Shown here in pieces: positions 21,980 through 31,305 of a stretch of 64,000 bases of DNA. The notes beneath the pieces were generated by a model. That model had not been told where the DNA came from. It was given only the letters and a program-made list of their open reading frames with translations, and ran no database searches. The DNA is from Winogradskyella algicola (GTDB lineage Bacteria; Bacteroidota; Bacteroidia; Flavobacteriales; Flavobacteriaceae), in contig NZ_SZQF01000007.1 of NCBI RefSeq assembly GCF_005869935.1, positions 124,001 to 188,000 on the forward strand, given 5' to 3'. Both the position numbers and the translations under genes were made by a program. Positions within the stretch are counted from its first letter, which is position 1. Each line of letters begins with the position of its first letter.

Positions 21980-24883
21980 ATGTATTCATATTTTAAATAT
22001 TTAATCTTTTTCTGTTTTGGATTTTTGTTGAAAGCACAAAATCCAGTTACTGTAGCTATGTCTGAAGTTTCAAATCTTCCAGATGTTGAGTTTTATGATA
22101 TTGCCGAAGACAATCAAAACTACATTTGGCTTGCTGCAAACAAAGGTTTATACCGTTACAACGGAAAAAACTACAAACACTTTAGTCATCCTCAACAAAG
22201 AGGAAATTCTCTTTTTCAATTAAAACTTGATGCTAAAAATCAACTTTGGTGCAACAATATTTACGGGCAATTATTTTATGTTGAAAACGATAGCTTAAAG
22301 CTATTTTATGACGCTAGTAAATTAGTAAATGGACAATTAGCAAATTTTGAAATATTAGAAAATAGCATACGTTTATTCACTGTTATTGGCATTTTTGATA
22401 TTGATAAAAAAACAAAACAAGTAACCGAAGTGTTTAAAGGCATGTGTATTACAAATGCTAAGGATGGTAACAATAACTACACATTTATAATTAATCTTGA
22501 AGGCGATTTAGAGCGTCATCGATTATATAAATTTGATGGCAATGCAAATAGAAAAATACTTGAAATTACAAGTAGTAACCGTATACAATCACCAAAAATT
22601 TTTGCCTTTAAAAACACTGTTTTTTTTATGCACAAAAGTGCTAATGAAAATGTCATTTATAGAATAGATAAAACAAAAAACACATCAAAAAAAGTAATAA
22701 CGCCTGTTAATTTAAAAAACGAAACTTTTTATAATGTTTTAAATATTGAAAACAACTATTGGTTTTTAACTAGTTCTGGCGTGTTTATTTATGGTTTTGA
22801 AAATGAAATTTTCACGTTTAAAGAACAACTTTTTAAAACAGAATCAATTACCGATGTTCAAGTAGATTTTAATAAAAACTACTGGTTTACAACTTTAGAT
22901 AATGGTGTGTTTGTATCACCAAATTTAAATATTCGTCGTGTTGAATTATCAAATATAGACTCTAAAATCACAGCGTCTGTTGCCTTACAAAACAATCAAT
23001 TTGTTTTAGGAACCAATGACGGTAAATTACTGTTTTACAATCACAATCAGCTCACAAAAACACTGCAATTACCAGGGAAAAAGATTATCGGGAAACTTTT
23101 TTTTGATGCGCAAAGCGATAAACTAATAGTTAGTATTAATGCATCAGAATCGTTTGTAGTTAATCTTAAAAATGACAAAATTTTAGATGTAAATAACCGA
23201 TTTTCAGTTGCCAAAACCTTTTCAAAAGTTGATGATAACACCTTGTTTTATGGTAATTATCGTCAGGGTATTGTATATAAAAACCCGTTTAATCATCCTG
23301 AACAACAAATTTTAAAAGAAAGTCGTGTAAAAGCTTCGGTGGTTTCTAATAATCATTTATTTGTATCGTACATCGACGGACTTTATAAATACAATTCCCA
23401 AACATTTAATGCAGAAGAAATCACGTTCAACGCTAATAGTTTGCTAGTTAATGCCTTAACAAAAACCAACGGGACGGTTTGGATTGCAACCCAACACAAC
23501 GGGTTATTAAAGTACGAGAATAATATTCTAAAACCTTCGGGAATAAAACTTCCTGAAAATCTTCAAATTAACGCTATTCATGCTGATGGTTTAGTGCTTT
23601 GGATTTCAACCGATGCTGGATTATTTCAATATCATACAAAAACACATCAGCTTAAATCGTTAAGTGCGCAAGATGGTTTAAATACAGCGGTTAATGATTT
23701 TTTAATTCTTGAAAATCAAATTATTGTAAGCTTGCCTAAAGCTTTTTATGGGCTACCGAAGTCTGAAACATTGTTCAAAGATTTTAAAACTGCCAAGGTT
23801 AGGGTAGAAGCTGTAAAAATTAACGACCGCGACACGTTAGTTGCAACTAACTACAAACTACCATATAATTTAAATAAAATTGATATTTCGTTTAACTCAA
23901 ACGGATTTCAATCTAACCAACATGTAAGCTACCAATACCGCGTTAAACAAATTGATACAAGTTGGCAAAACATACCGCTAAACACACATTTTGTTACTTT
24001 TAATAGTTTGTCTAGCGGCAAGTATACTTTTGAATTAAAAGCCCAAAATTTAAGTGCAAAACAAGCTGTTTTTGCAGCACCAATTACCTTTATAATTGCT
24101 AAACCCTTTTGGGAAACCTATTGGTTTTATGGTTTGGTTGTAGCAACAATTATTTGTTTAGTTTGGTTGTATTTTAGATGGCGATTACAACAAAAAGAAG
24201 CACAACGTATTGATGAAGTTGATAAAATTTTAATAGATAAAAAAATCACGAATTTAAGGTTGGAAAATCTGCGTTCGCAAATGAATCCGCATTTCATTTT
24301 CAATGCCTTAAATTCTATTCAAGATTATATTATTTCAAACGAAAAGGAATTGGCAAGCTCGTATTTAGTGAAGTTTAGCCGGTTAATCCGCATGTATTTA
24401 GATTACAGTCAGCAAAACGAAATTACTTTAGAAGAAGAATTAAACGCCTTAAAACTGTATTTAGAATTAGAAAAAGTGCGTTTTGAAGATGAATTGGAAT
24501 ATACTATTTCGGTTGATAATCAATTGAAGACAAAACAAATAAAAGTACCGTCATTATTCATTCAACCGTACGTTGAAAATGCTTTAAAACACGGATTACT
24601 ACACAAATTAAACGACCGAAAATTACATATTGAAGCGAAAATTATTCAGCAAAACAAATTAAAAATTACGGTTGAAGATAACGGAATTGGTCGCGCACAA
24701 TCGGAAAAATTAAAACGACCAAACCAACAGCACAAACCCTTTGCTACTAAAGCTAATGAGGAACGTGTGCATCTTTATAAAAACAAATTAAAACGTGATA
24801 TAGCCATAACTACCAACGATTTGTATGACGAAAATGACGTTGCTGCAGGTACAAAAGTGGTAATCACCATGCCAATACATTAA
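21980..24883 (+). CDS. Propeller-type sensor histidine kinase (LytS/YehU class)
   Basis: A 967-residue inner-membrane kinase. After a signal peptide (MYSYFKYLIFFCFGFLLKAQ) come beta-propeller repeats (about 30-615), a Y_Y_Y domain (about 635-700) and one membrane helix (about 705-727). The cytoplasmic His_kinase domain follows, with the phosphoacceptor in QMNPHFIFNALNSIQDYI and the ATP-binding motif EDNGIGRAQ. This is a two-component-regulator-propeller sensor paired with a LytTR regulator, not the one-protein SusR-type hybrid. I take the ATG at 21980 rather than the TTG 9 bases earlier. The regulator gene follows after 3 bp. The signal is unknown; the large periplasmic part suggests an extracellular ligand. 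Confidence 0.92.
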   Translation: MYSYFKYLIFFCFGFLLKAQNPVTVAMSEVSNLPDVEFYDIAEDNQNYIWLAANKGLYRYNGKNYKHFSHPQQRGNSLFQLKLDAKNQLWCNNIYGQLFYVENDSLKLFYDASKLVNGQLANFEILENSIRLFTVIGIFDIDKKTKQVTEVFKGMCITNAKDGNNNYTFIINLEGDLERHRLYKFDGNANRKILEITSSNRIQSPKIFAFKNTVFFMHKSANENVIYRIDKTKNTSKKVITPVNLKNETFYNVLNIENNYWFLTSSGVFIYGFENEIFTFKEQLFKTESITDVQVDFNKNYWFTTLDNGVFVSPNLNIRRVELSNIDSKITASVALQNNQFVLGTNDGKLLFYNHNQLTKTLQLPGKKIIGKLFFDAQSDKLIVSINASESFVVNLKNDKILDVNNRFSVAKTFSKVDDNTLFYGNYRQGIVYKNPFNHPEQQILKESRVKASVVSNNHLFVSYIDGLYKYNSQTFNAEEITFNANSLLVNALTKTNGTVWIATQHNGLLKYENNILKPSGIKLPENLQINAIHADGLVLWISTDAGLFQYHTKTHQLKSLSAQDGLNTAVNDFLILENQIIVSLPKAFYGLPKSETLFKDFKTAKVRVEAVKINDRDTLVATNYKLPYNLNKIDISFNSNGFQSNQHVSYQYRVKQIDTSWQNIPLNTHFVTFNSLSSGKYTFELKAQNLSAKQAVFAAPITFIIAKPFWETYWFYGLVVATIICLVWLYFRWRLQQKEAQRIDEVDKILIDKKITNLRLENLRSQMNPHFIFNALNSIQDYIISNEKELASSYLVKFSRLIRMYLDYSQQNEITLEEELNALKLYLELEKVRFEDELEYTISVDNQLKTKQIKVPSLFIQPYVENALKHGLLHKLNDRKLHIEAKIIQQNKLKITVEDNGIGRAQSEKLKRPNQQHKPFATKANEERVHLYKNKLKRDIAITTNDLYDENDVAAGTKVVITMPIH

Positions 24884-24886
24884 GAT

Positions 24887-25639
24887 ATGAAAGCGATAAT
24901 TATAGACGACGAAAAACGCGCCAGACATTTACTATCCAACTTGCTAACCGAACATTGCGCAAGTATTACTAGCATTGAAGAAGCGCAAGATTTAGCATCT
25001 GGTGTCGATTTGATTAAAACCAGTAAACCAGATGTTGTCTTTTTAGATATTGAAATGCCAAATCAGTCTGGATTAGACATTTTAGAATACTTCCCAAATC
25101 ACATAGATTTTAAAATCATTTTCGTAACGGCATACAACCAATATGCAATTGAAGCTTTCAAATTATCGGCTGTAGATTATCTATTAAAACCAGTGGACAC
25201 AACCGAGTTAAAAGAAGCTGTAGCAAAAGCTGAAGAAGCGATAAAAGCCAACAATTTAAACGACCAATTAAACAAGTTACGCGACTCGTTAAAGCAACTT
25301 TCAATGGATAAAATTGCTTTAGAAATACCAAAAGGAATTATGTTCGCCTCACATAATGATATCGTCTATTTTGAAGCCGATGGTATGTACACTAACGTGC
25401 AACTTATGGATGGTAAACAAAAAACCATTTGTAAACCATTAAAGCATTTTGTTGAGCAATTAGAACGTAATGCGATGTTTTTTAAATGTCATCGTTCGTA
25501 TTTAATCAACTTAAAATATGTAGACGAACTGGTTAAAGATGATGGCGATTATTTGCTAATGAACAATCAAAAACGCATCCCAATTTCAAAATCTAAACGC
25601 GATCAGTTTCTAGAAGTAATCAAGGAAACGTTTATGTGA
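24887..25639 (+). CDS. LytTR-family response regulator
   Basis: A 250-residue regulator with an N-terminal receiver domain (1-120; phosphoacceptor D54 in VVFLDIEMPN, lysine in LLKPVD) and a C-terminal LytTR DNA-binding domain (about 147-245; NDIVYFEADGMYTNV, FFKCHRSYLINL). The kinase gene precedes it by 3 bp. LytTR proteins bind two direct repeats about 21 bp apart, and such repeats stand before the kinase gene and both genes downstream (25753 and 27157). I therefore infer that this protein activates all three. Confidence 0.93.
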   Translation: MKAIIIDDEKRARHLLSNLLTEHCASITSIEEAQDLASGVDLIKTSKPDVVFLDIEMPNQSGLDILEYFPNHIDFKIIFVTAYNQYAIEAFKLSAVDYLLKPVDTTELKEAVAKAEEAIKANNLNDQLNKLRDSLKQLSMDKIALEIPKGIMFASHNDIVYFEADGMYTNVQLMDGKQKTICKPLKHFVEQLERNAMFFKCHRSYLINLKYVDELVKDDGDYLLMNNQKRIPISKSKRDQFLEVIKETFM

Positions 25640-25663
25640 TTTATGTGAAATTTCTGAAATTCC

Positions 25664-25730
25664 TTCAGAAAAAAAATCATCATTTTCAGAAAAAACCAAA
25701 TTAAGAATAGTGCTTAAGTGCTTTATTTTG
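25664..25730 (+). promoter_or_regulatory. LytTR-type direct repeats and promoter of the 405-residue secreted protein gene
   Basis: Two identical TTCAGAAAA units (25664-25672 and 25685-25693) have a 21-bp period. The -7-like element TTATTTTG (25723-25730) begins 38 bp after the start of the second unit. The gene starts at 25753. Confidence 0.6.
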
Positions 25731-25752
25731 AAGTCTATTAAACACAATTCTT

Positions 25753-26970
25753 ATGAAAAAAATAGTTCTATTATTCGTTTTGGCATTATGCTATAACGTC
25801 TCTCATGCTCAATTTGGTAAAATGCTTAAAAAGAAAGCCAAAGAAGCAGTAGAGAAGAAGTTAGATAAAAAAGAAACTAGCAATTCATCTTCAAAATCTG
25901 AAAACGCTTCAGGAATGGTTGGCAGTTCTTCAACTGAAAATTCATCAAAAACAGAATATACCGATGAAGAATTTAAAGCGGAATTAGCCAAAAAATACCC
26001 AAACGACCAGGCAAAGCAAGACTTATACTATCAAAAATATCTTGAAAAAAAGCAACAAGAAGCAGACGCTAATAAGCCTAAATCTGCAAATTCAGTTAGT
26101 GATGAGTTTTTATACATGTCGTATCCATTTGCAATGACAAAAGGTATGAGCGTAGTTGGTGTTGATCGTGTAAAAATAAGACGCCAAATGACAGACATGG
26201 GTGATAATGTAGATTTATTGCCTGCACAAGATCCAGATTATGCTTGGTTGAGATTTTTAACAACACCAGAACTAGAAATGATGTCACCAGAAGGGTACAT
26301 TGGTTATGAGTTAGTTTCTGGCATGTTTACAACAAAAGTAGGAGCAGACAGATCACAAACTTTAGAGCTTGGAACAGGTATGCCAATTTTAGTGAGAGGA
26401 ATGTTAATCTCAGAAGATGTATTTGTAATTTATGCAGGCTCTCATCAAGGAGGTCACGCATTTAATGTGCCGTCTTATATGCACCAAAATGATATTACAA
26501 TTTTAAATATTATAGGAAAGGGTGAACAACAATTTCATGTAGAGTGGTTAGAAAAAGCGAAACCAATTGTAAAAGCGTTTGAAGCCACGTTAAAAGCCAA
26601 TTACGATGCTGCTGCAAAATCGACTATGGATGCTATAAAAATGCCAAAAGCAGGTAGCATGAATAGTGATGCTTCATTAGTGAGTTTTGCTAAAGAAAAT
26701 GTATCTAAAACCATTGCAAAAGATGGTGCAAAACTTCTAAAGTTAAACATAGAATCTAACGACTGGAGTATTGTAAAAAACAAATATACAGGTCGTATTT
26801 TATACCGTTGGATTAAAGGCGCATTCACAGAAAAAAATAAAAATAACGACTGCTATTTACAAGGTTTTTTAATCAAGCAACAGTACAATGGAAGTGGTTA
26901 TGGTAGCTCACAATTTGGAGGTGTTATCCACGGACAAATGCCTTACGGACAAAAAATGAATTGCGAATAA
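25753..26970 (+). CDS. Secreted protein of unknown function
   Basis: A 405-residue protein with a signal peptide (MKKIVLLFVLALCYNVSHAQ), a charged Lys/Ser-rich region (about 25-115) and a folded C-terminal part of about 280 residues with no family that I recognise. The C-terminal end contains Gly/Ser-rich SGYGSSQFGG. No T9SS sorting tail, so it is probably periplasmic or surface-exposed. It directly follows the kinase-regulator pair and has a pair of LytTR-type repeats in its promoter, so it is a likely regulon member. A terminator follows at 27001. Confidence 0.75.
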   Translation: MKKIVLLFVLALCYNVSHAQFGKMLKKKAKEAVEKKLDKKETSNSSSKSENASGMVGSSSTENSSKTEYTDEEFKAELAKKYPNDQAKQDLYYQKYLEKKQQEADANKPKSANSVSDEFLYMSYPFAMTKGMSVVGVDRVKIRRQMTDMGDNVDLLPAQDPDYAWLRFLTTPELEMMSPEGYIGYELVSGMFTTKVGADRSQTLELGTGMPILVRGMLISEDVFVIYAGSHQGGHAFNVPSYMHQNDITILNIIGKGEQQFHVEWLEKAKPIVKAFEATLKANYDAAAKSTMDAIKMPKAGSMNSDASLVSFAKENVSKTIAKDGAKLLKLNIESNDWSIVKNKYTGRILYRWIKGAFTEKNKNNDCYLQGFLIKQQYNGSGYGSSQFGGVIHGQMPYGQKMNCE

Positions 26971-27000
26971 TTAATATACGCTATTAATCATAATTTTTAA

Positions 27001-27027
27001 AGTCTGCTTATTTAAGCAGGCTTTTTT
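27001..27027 (+). terminator. Terminator of the 405-residue secreted protein gene
   Basis: Stem AGTCTGCTT / AAGCAGGCT followed by six Ts. Confidence 0.85.
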
Positions 27028-27064
27028 ATTTGATTTAAAATGTAAGAATAATCTTTATTATTTA

Positions 27065-27131
27065 TTCAGAAAGAAATTAGACCTATTCAGAAAAAAGCAC
27101 ATTGAAAACCTTTAAAAGTGAAGTTATTTTG
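27065..27131 (+). promoter_or_regulatory. LytTR-type direct repeats and promoter of the T9SS protein gene
   Basis: TTCAGAAAG (27065-27073) and TTCAGAAAA (27086-27094) have a 21-bp period. TTATTTTG (27124-27131) begins 38 bp after the start of the second unit, the same arrangement as at 25664. The gene starts at 27157. Confidence 0.6.
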
Positions 27132-27156
27132 TTGTTGAATATTAATCTCAACTACA

Positions 27157-29694
27157 ATGAAAAAAACATTACTCTTATTAACCTTTTTAATAGCGACTGT
27201 ATCGTATAGTATACATGCGCAAAATGTTAACATTCCCGATGCTAATTTTAAAGCTTATCTTGTTGGAGATCCAGCTATTAATACTAATAGTGATAGCGAA
27301 ATTTCGGTTGCAGAAGCACAAGATTTTACAGGAGAATTATTAATTAATGGTTTGTCAATTTCAGACTTAACAGGAATTGAAGCTTTCATAAATATTACGC
27401 GTCTAGATTGTTACAGTAATAATCTAACGTCTATCGATGTAAGCAATAATCTAGCATTAACACGTTTGCACTGTGCTGATAATCAAATTGAAACGTTGGA
27501 TATTAGTGCAAACACATCAATTACAGATATACAATGTCATAACAATGGTGTTTTATATGAATTAAACATTGCTAATGGTAATAACAGTAACTTTAGCTAT
27601 ATGAAAGCTTATGGAAATAGTTTATCATGCATTCAAATAGATGCTGGTTTTACACCACCAGCAGATGCCGGAATATATAGCCAAGGTTGGACTAAAGGTA
27701 ACTCAGCATTTTATAGTGAAGACTGTGCAGGATTAAATCAAATAGTAAACATTCCAGATGCTAATTTCAAAAGTTATTTAGTAAACAATAATAGTATCAA
27801 TTTAAATGGTGATACTGAAATTACAGTGGCTGAAGCACAAGCTACAACAGAGCTATTTATTAATGGTTTGTCAATTTCAGATTTAACCGGTATTGAAGCC
27901 TTTACCAATCTAACACGTTTAGATTGTTACACAAATAATTTAACGACTATAGATGTTAGTAATAACTTATCATTAACACGTTTACATTGTGCAGATAATC
28001 AAATTGAAACTTTAGATATTAGTGCCAATACGCTAATTACAGACATACAATGTCATAATAATGGTGTTTTATACCAATTAAATATAGCTAATGGTAATAA
28101 CAGCAATATAAACTGGATGAAAGCTTATGGTAATCCAAGTTTAACTTGTATTCAAGTTGATGCAGGCTTTTCGCCACCAGCAAATAGTGGTCAGTATGTT
28201 GTAGGTTGGACTAAAGATAATCAAACAAGTTATAGTGAAAATTGTATTCCTTCAGTGTATTATGTAGATGCAAATGCAACAGGAGCCAACGATGGAAGCT
28301 CATGGACAGATGCTTTTACAAACGTAACAGACGCTTTAGCACTTACCAATTTAAATGATGCTGTTTGGGTAGCAAAAGGAACCTATACATTAGCAGATAA
28401 AAACACACCAATAGCTGTTAATACAGATGAAGTGGATATTATTGGAGGTTTTGCAGGAACCGAAACGACTCTAGCCGAAAGAGATTTAACAGCTATTCAT
28501 ACTACAAATGCTACCATTTTTACGGGCGATATAAATGGTGATGATATTGATGGAGATTTCTCATTGAACAAAACAGATAATGCAGAACGATTATTTGAAT
28601 TAAGAACAAGCAACGCCACTTTTGATGGTATTATTTTTGAAAACATTTACGATACTTCACAATCTGGTGGCGTAGAAGAAAACGGTGTGATTTTTATACC
28701 AAATAGTTTGAATGCTAATAATTTAAAAATTAAAAATTCGGTATTCAGAAGTAATTATTCTAATGGGTATTTACTAAAAATGAGAAAGTTTAATCAAGGA
28801 TTACTTATTGAAAACACCAAGTTTATAAATAACACCATTGTTAATATGGGATTGGTTTATGTGCAATCTGATAGTACAAACGGCTATATTTTTACACGTT
28901 GGGCAAACGTTTTGGTAGCAGATAACGATATTAATCTTTCAGCATTACATATTTTCAGATCAGATTGGAATAACGGAAGCACTTTAGATGTTGTAATTAA
29001 TAATAGTACGTTTGTTAATAATGATTATAACGGTACTTATGGTAATTCTATTACGGCATCAGGTAATGGTAGTGTAAACCTAAATGTTAATAATTCTATC
29101 TTTTGGCAGAATACTGTTAATGGTACATCAGCAACTAGAGATATTTCTAATGGATTAGACGAGCATTACGATGTGTTTATTAGAAATTCTATTGCAAATG
29201 TATCATCAAACGCCGGAACTTACGGGACATTTAGTGCAACAAACGTAACAACTTTAGATCCAGCAACAGATAATTTAAATTTAGATACTGAATATAAGCC
29301 AACATCAGCTTCAAATTATATTGTTGATCAAGGAGATAACGCTTACTACGATGAAGCTTTATTTGGTGATTTAGATTTATCAGGTAATACAAGATTTTTT
29401 AACACCACTATAGATTTAGGAGCTTACGAGTACAATTCTACATTAGGAATTGATGCTGTGTCGTTAAATGCAAATTCAGTAAAATTATATCCAAATCCTG
29501 TAAGTGACAGGTTATTTATTAAATCTACAGAGCAAGTTAAAAACATATCTATTTATAACATTAATGGTCAGCTTGTAAAGCAAGCTATTGAGACTTCAAA
29601 CGGTATTGATGTATCTGTATTACCTTCAGGATTATACATGATTCAAATCAACACCTCTAACAATTCTATTAATCAGAAGTTCCTTAAGGGCTAA
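27157..29694 (+). CDS. T9SS cargo with duplicated leucine-rich-like repeats and beta-helix
   Basis: An 845-residue secreted protein with a signal peptide (residues 1-22). Two near-identical leucine-rich-like blocks follow (about 23-190 and 195-365), each starting VNIPDANFK and containing CADNQIETLDISAN. A right-handed beta-helix-like region (from YYVDANATGANDGSSW, about 367-760) comes next. The last 80 residues form a T9SS type A sorting domain (LYPNPVSDRLFI, SGLYMIQI, FLKG). The sorting domain directs export across the outer membrane and anchoring at the surface. The two blocks are also similar at DNA level, indicating internal duplication. LytTR-type repeats in the promoter link it to the neighbouring two-component system. 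Adhesion or glycan binding is plausible but unproven. Confidence 0.85.
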   Translation: MKKTLLLLTFLIATVSYSIHAQNVNIPDANFKAYLVGDPAINTNSDSEISVAEAQDFTGELLINGLSISDLTGIEAFINITRLDCYSNNLTSIDVSNNLALTRLHCADNQIETLDISANTSITDIQCHNNGVLYELNIANGNNSNFSYMKAYGNSLSCIQIDAGFTPPADAGIYSQGWTKGNSAFYSEDCAGLNQIVNIPDANFKSYLVNNNSINLNGDTEITVAEAQATTELFINGLSISDLTGIEAFTNLTRLDCYTNNLTTIDVSNNLSLTRLHCADNQIETLDISANTLITDIQCHNNGVLYQLNIANGNNSNINWMKAYGNPSLTCIQVDAGFSPPANSGQYVVGWTKDNQTSYSENCIPSVYYVDANATGANDGSSWTDAFTNVTDALALTNLNDAVWVAKGTYTLADKNTPIAVNTDEVDIIGGFAGTETTLAERDLTAIHTTNATIFTGDINGDDIDGDFSLNKTDNAERLFELRTSNATFDGIIFENIYDTSQSGGVEENGVIFIPNSLNANNLKIKNSVFRSNYSNGYLLKMRKFNQGLLIENTKFINNTIVNMGLVYVQSDSTNGYIFTRWANVLVADNDINLSALHIFRSDWNNGSTLDVVINNSTFVNNDYNGTYGNSITASGNGSVNLNVNNSIFWQNTVNGTSATRDISNGLDEHYDVFIRNSIANVSSNAGTYGTFSATNVTTLDPATDNLNLDTEYKPTSASNYIVDQGDNAYYDEALFGDLDLSGNTRFFNTTIDLGAYEYNSTLGIDAVSLNANSVKLYPNPVSDRLFIKSTEQVKNISIYNINGQLVKQAIETSNGIDVSVLPSGLYMIQINTSNNSINQKFLKG

Positions 29695-29718
29695 GTTGAT
29701 GCGATATCAACTTGATTT

Positions 29719-29747
29719 AGCGCTCACTCTTGTGAGCGCTTTTTTTA
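29719..29747 (+). terminator. Terminator of the T9SS protein gene
   Basis: Stem AGCGCTCAC / GTGAGCGCT, loop TCTT, then a T-run. A second bidirectional hairpin (GCTTACC / GGTAAGC, 29760-29778) follows. Confidence 0.88.
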
Positions 29748-29820
29748 TGACTAAAAAAAGCTTACCATTACGGTAAGCCTTTTCATAAGTAAATGCTGAA
29801 ATAGCAATATTATTATAAGC

Positions 29821-29936
29821 TTAGTTATTTAGTATTACAGGCATTACAGGCATAACAAGCATAACAAGCATTGTAATAGCTCACCGTCGTTTAATCCATC
29901 AACTGGAGTTAAATACCAGCTCCGTTTCATAAACTC
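29821..29936 (-). pseudogene. Decayed duplicate of the 3' end of dnaN
   Basis: This stretch is similar to the last ~110 bases of dnaN (30098-30207), on the same strand and including the stop codon. Shared blocks include AACTGGAGTTAAA, TAATCC and ATAACAAGCATTGTAAT. In the copy two 9-bp units are each doubled (ATTACAGGC and ATAACAAGC), and small indels break the frame. The copy's upstream end abuts the palindrome at 29938. The rest of the 403-bp gap 29695-30097 holds terminators and two palindromes. Confidence 0.82.
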
Positions 29937-29937
29937 A

Positions 29938-29957
29938 ATTCCTGCGAAAGCAGGAAT
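29938..29957. repeat. Short palindromic repeat (ATTCCTGC type), copy 1
   Basis: ATTCCTGC-GAAA-GCAGGAAT is an 8-bp stem with a GAAA loop, at the broken edge of the dnaN remnant. A second copy in the opposite orientation lies at 30074. Confidence 0.7.
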
Positions 29958-30011
29958 CTAATTCTTGTTAAATCATAAAGTTATTCGTTTAGAAAAATCA
30001 GAAAAACATCA

Positions 30012-30044
30012 AAGATAAAAACCGTAGTTTTTGGGCTACGGTTT
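30012..30044 (-). terminator. Terminator of dnaN
   Basis: Stem AAACCGTAG / CTACGGTTT; on the minus strand it is followed by a T-rich stretch. It lies about 55 bp past the dnaN stop. Confidence 0.75.
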
Positions 30045-30073
30045 AGTGTTGTATTTTAATTATCTAATAAGAG

Positions 30074-30093
30074 ATTCCTGCTTTCTCAGGAAT
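30074..30093. repeat. Short palindromic repeat (ATTCCTG type), copy 2
   Basis: ATTCCTG-CTTTCT-CAGGAAT differs by one base from the reverse complement of copy 1. It stands 4 bp after the dnaN stop codon. Confidence 0.65.
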
Positions 30094-30097
30094 TTTG

Positions 30098-31216
30098 TCA
30101 GTTGTTCAACATTACAGGCATAACAAGCATTGTAATGTGCTCACCTTCATCTAATCCGTCAACTGGAGTTAAAATACCAGCCCTGTTTGGTAAGCTCATT
30201 TCTAACTGAACATCATCAGAGCTTAAGTTATTAATCATTTCTGTTAAGAAGCGAGAGTTAAAACCAATTTGCATATCGTCACCTTGGTAGTCACAAGTTA
30301 AACGCTCTTCTGCTTTGTTACTGTAATCTACATCTTCAGCAGAAATATTAAGTTCTGCACCAGCAATTTTTAAACGGATTTGATGTGTTGTTTTGTTAGA
30401 GAAAATACTAACACGACGAACAGAGTTCAAAAACTGTGTTCTAGCAATTACTAGTTTATTAGGATTCTCTTTAGGAATTACCGCTTCATAATTAGGATAT
30501 TTACCATCAATTAATCGGCAAATTAATACTGAGTTGTCAAAAGTGAACTTAGCGTTAGATTCGTTATACTCTACTAAAACGTCTTCTTCATTTCCTGCTA
30601 AAATTCCCTTTAAAAGATTTAAAGGTTTTTTAGGCATAATAAATTCAGCAGATTCTGTTGCGCTGACGTCATCTCTAGTATATTTTACCAATTTATGAGC
30701 ATCTGTAGCTACAAAAGTTAGATTGTCTTGAGAGAACTGAAAAAACACACCACTCATTACAGGTCTTAAATCGTCGTTACCTGCAGCAAAAATAGTTTTG
30801 CTAATTGCGGTAGCTAAAATATCACCCATTATGGTTGTTTTGCTGGCATCTTCAACAGAAACAGCATTTGGGAACTCAGCACCATCAGCATAAGCTAAAG
30901 CATATTTACCATGATTAGAACTGATTTCTACAGTGTTGTTTTCTTCTACAACAAACGTTAATGGTTGCTCAGGAAACGTTTTTAACGTATCTAATAATAA
31001 ACGAGCAGGTAAAGCAATACTGCCTTCAGAATCACTCTCTACATCAATTGTAGAAGACATTGTTGTTTCTAAATCACTAGCCGAAATCGTAAGTTTCGAT
31101 TGGCTTAATTCAAATAAGAAATTATCTAAAATAGGAAGAGTGTTACTGTTATTTATAACACCTCCTAATACCTGAAGTTGTTTGAGTAAATATGTACTTG
31201 AAACTATAAATTTCAT
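30098..31216 (-). CDS. dnaN: DNA polymerase III subunit beta (sliding clamp)
   Basis: A 372-residue DNA sliding clamp that tethers the replicative polymerase to DNA. It shows the three-domain clamp fold and typical segments such as GGVINNSNTLPILDNFLFEL, ATDAHKLVKY and the C-terminal HITMLVMPVMLNN, where bacterial clamps end in the MPMRL-like face. Length is normal. A -7 element TATATTTG (31263-31256) lies about 40 bp upstream of the ATG, so it has its own promoter although gldG precedes it by 89 bp on the same strand. The gene is intact; a broken copy of its tail lies beyond its stop. Confidence 0.97.
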   Translation of the reverse strand: MKFIVSSTYLLKQLQVLGGVINNSNTLPILDNFLFELSQSKLTISASDLETTMSSTIDVESDSEGSIALPARLLLDTLKTFPEQPLTFVVEENNTVEISSNHGKYALAYADGAEFPNAVSVEDASKTTIMGDILATAISKTIFAAGNDDLRPVMSGVFFQFSQDNLTFVATDAHKLVKYTRDDVSATESAEFIMPKKPLNLLKGILAGNEEDVLVEYNESNAKFTFDNSVLICRLIDGKYPNYEAVIPKENPNKLVIARTQFLNSVRRVSIFSNKTTHQIRLKIAGAELNISAEDVDYSNKAEERLTCDYQGDDMQIGFNSRFLTEMINNLSSDDVQLEMSLPNRAGILTPVDGLDEGEHITMLVMPVMLNN

Positions 31217-31255
31217 GCTAATAATTTAAAATTTTATCAATTATAACGTATCCTA

Positions 31256-31263
31256 CAAATATA
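31256..31263 (-). promoter_or_regulatory. -7 promoter element of dnaN
   Basis: TATATTTG on the minus strand matches TAnnTTTG. A TTTG stands 24 bp further upstream as a possible -33 element. Confidence 0.45.
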
Positions 31264-31305
31264 TCTTAATCGTATAGATTTGTAAAACAAACTTATTAAC
31301 AAATT

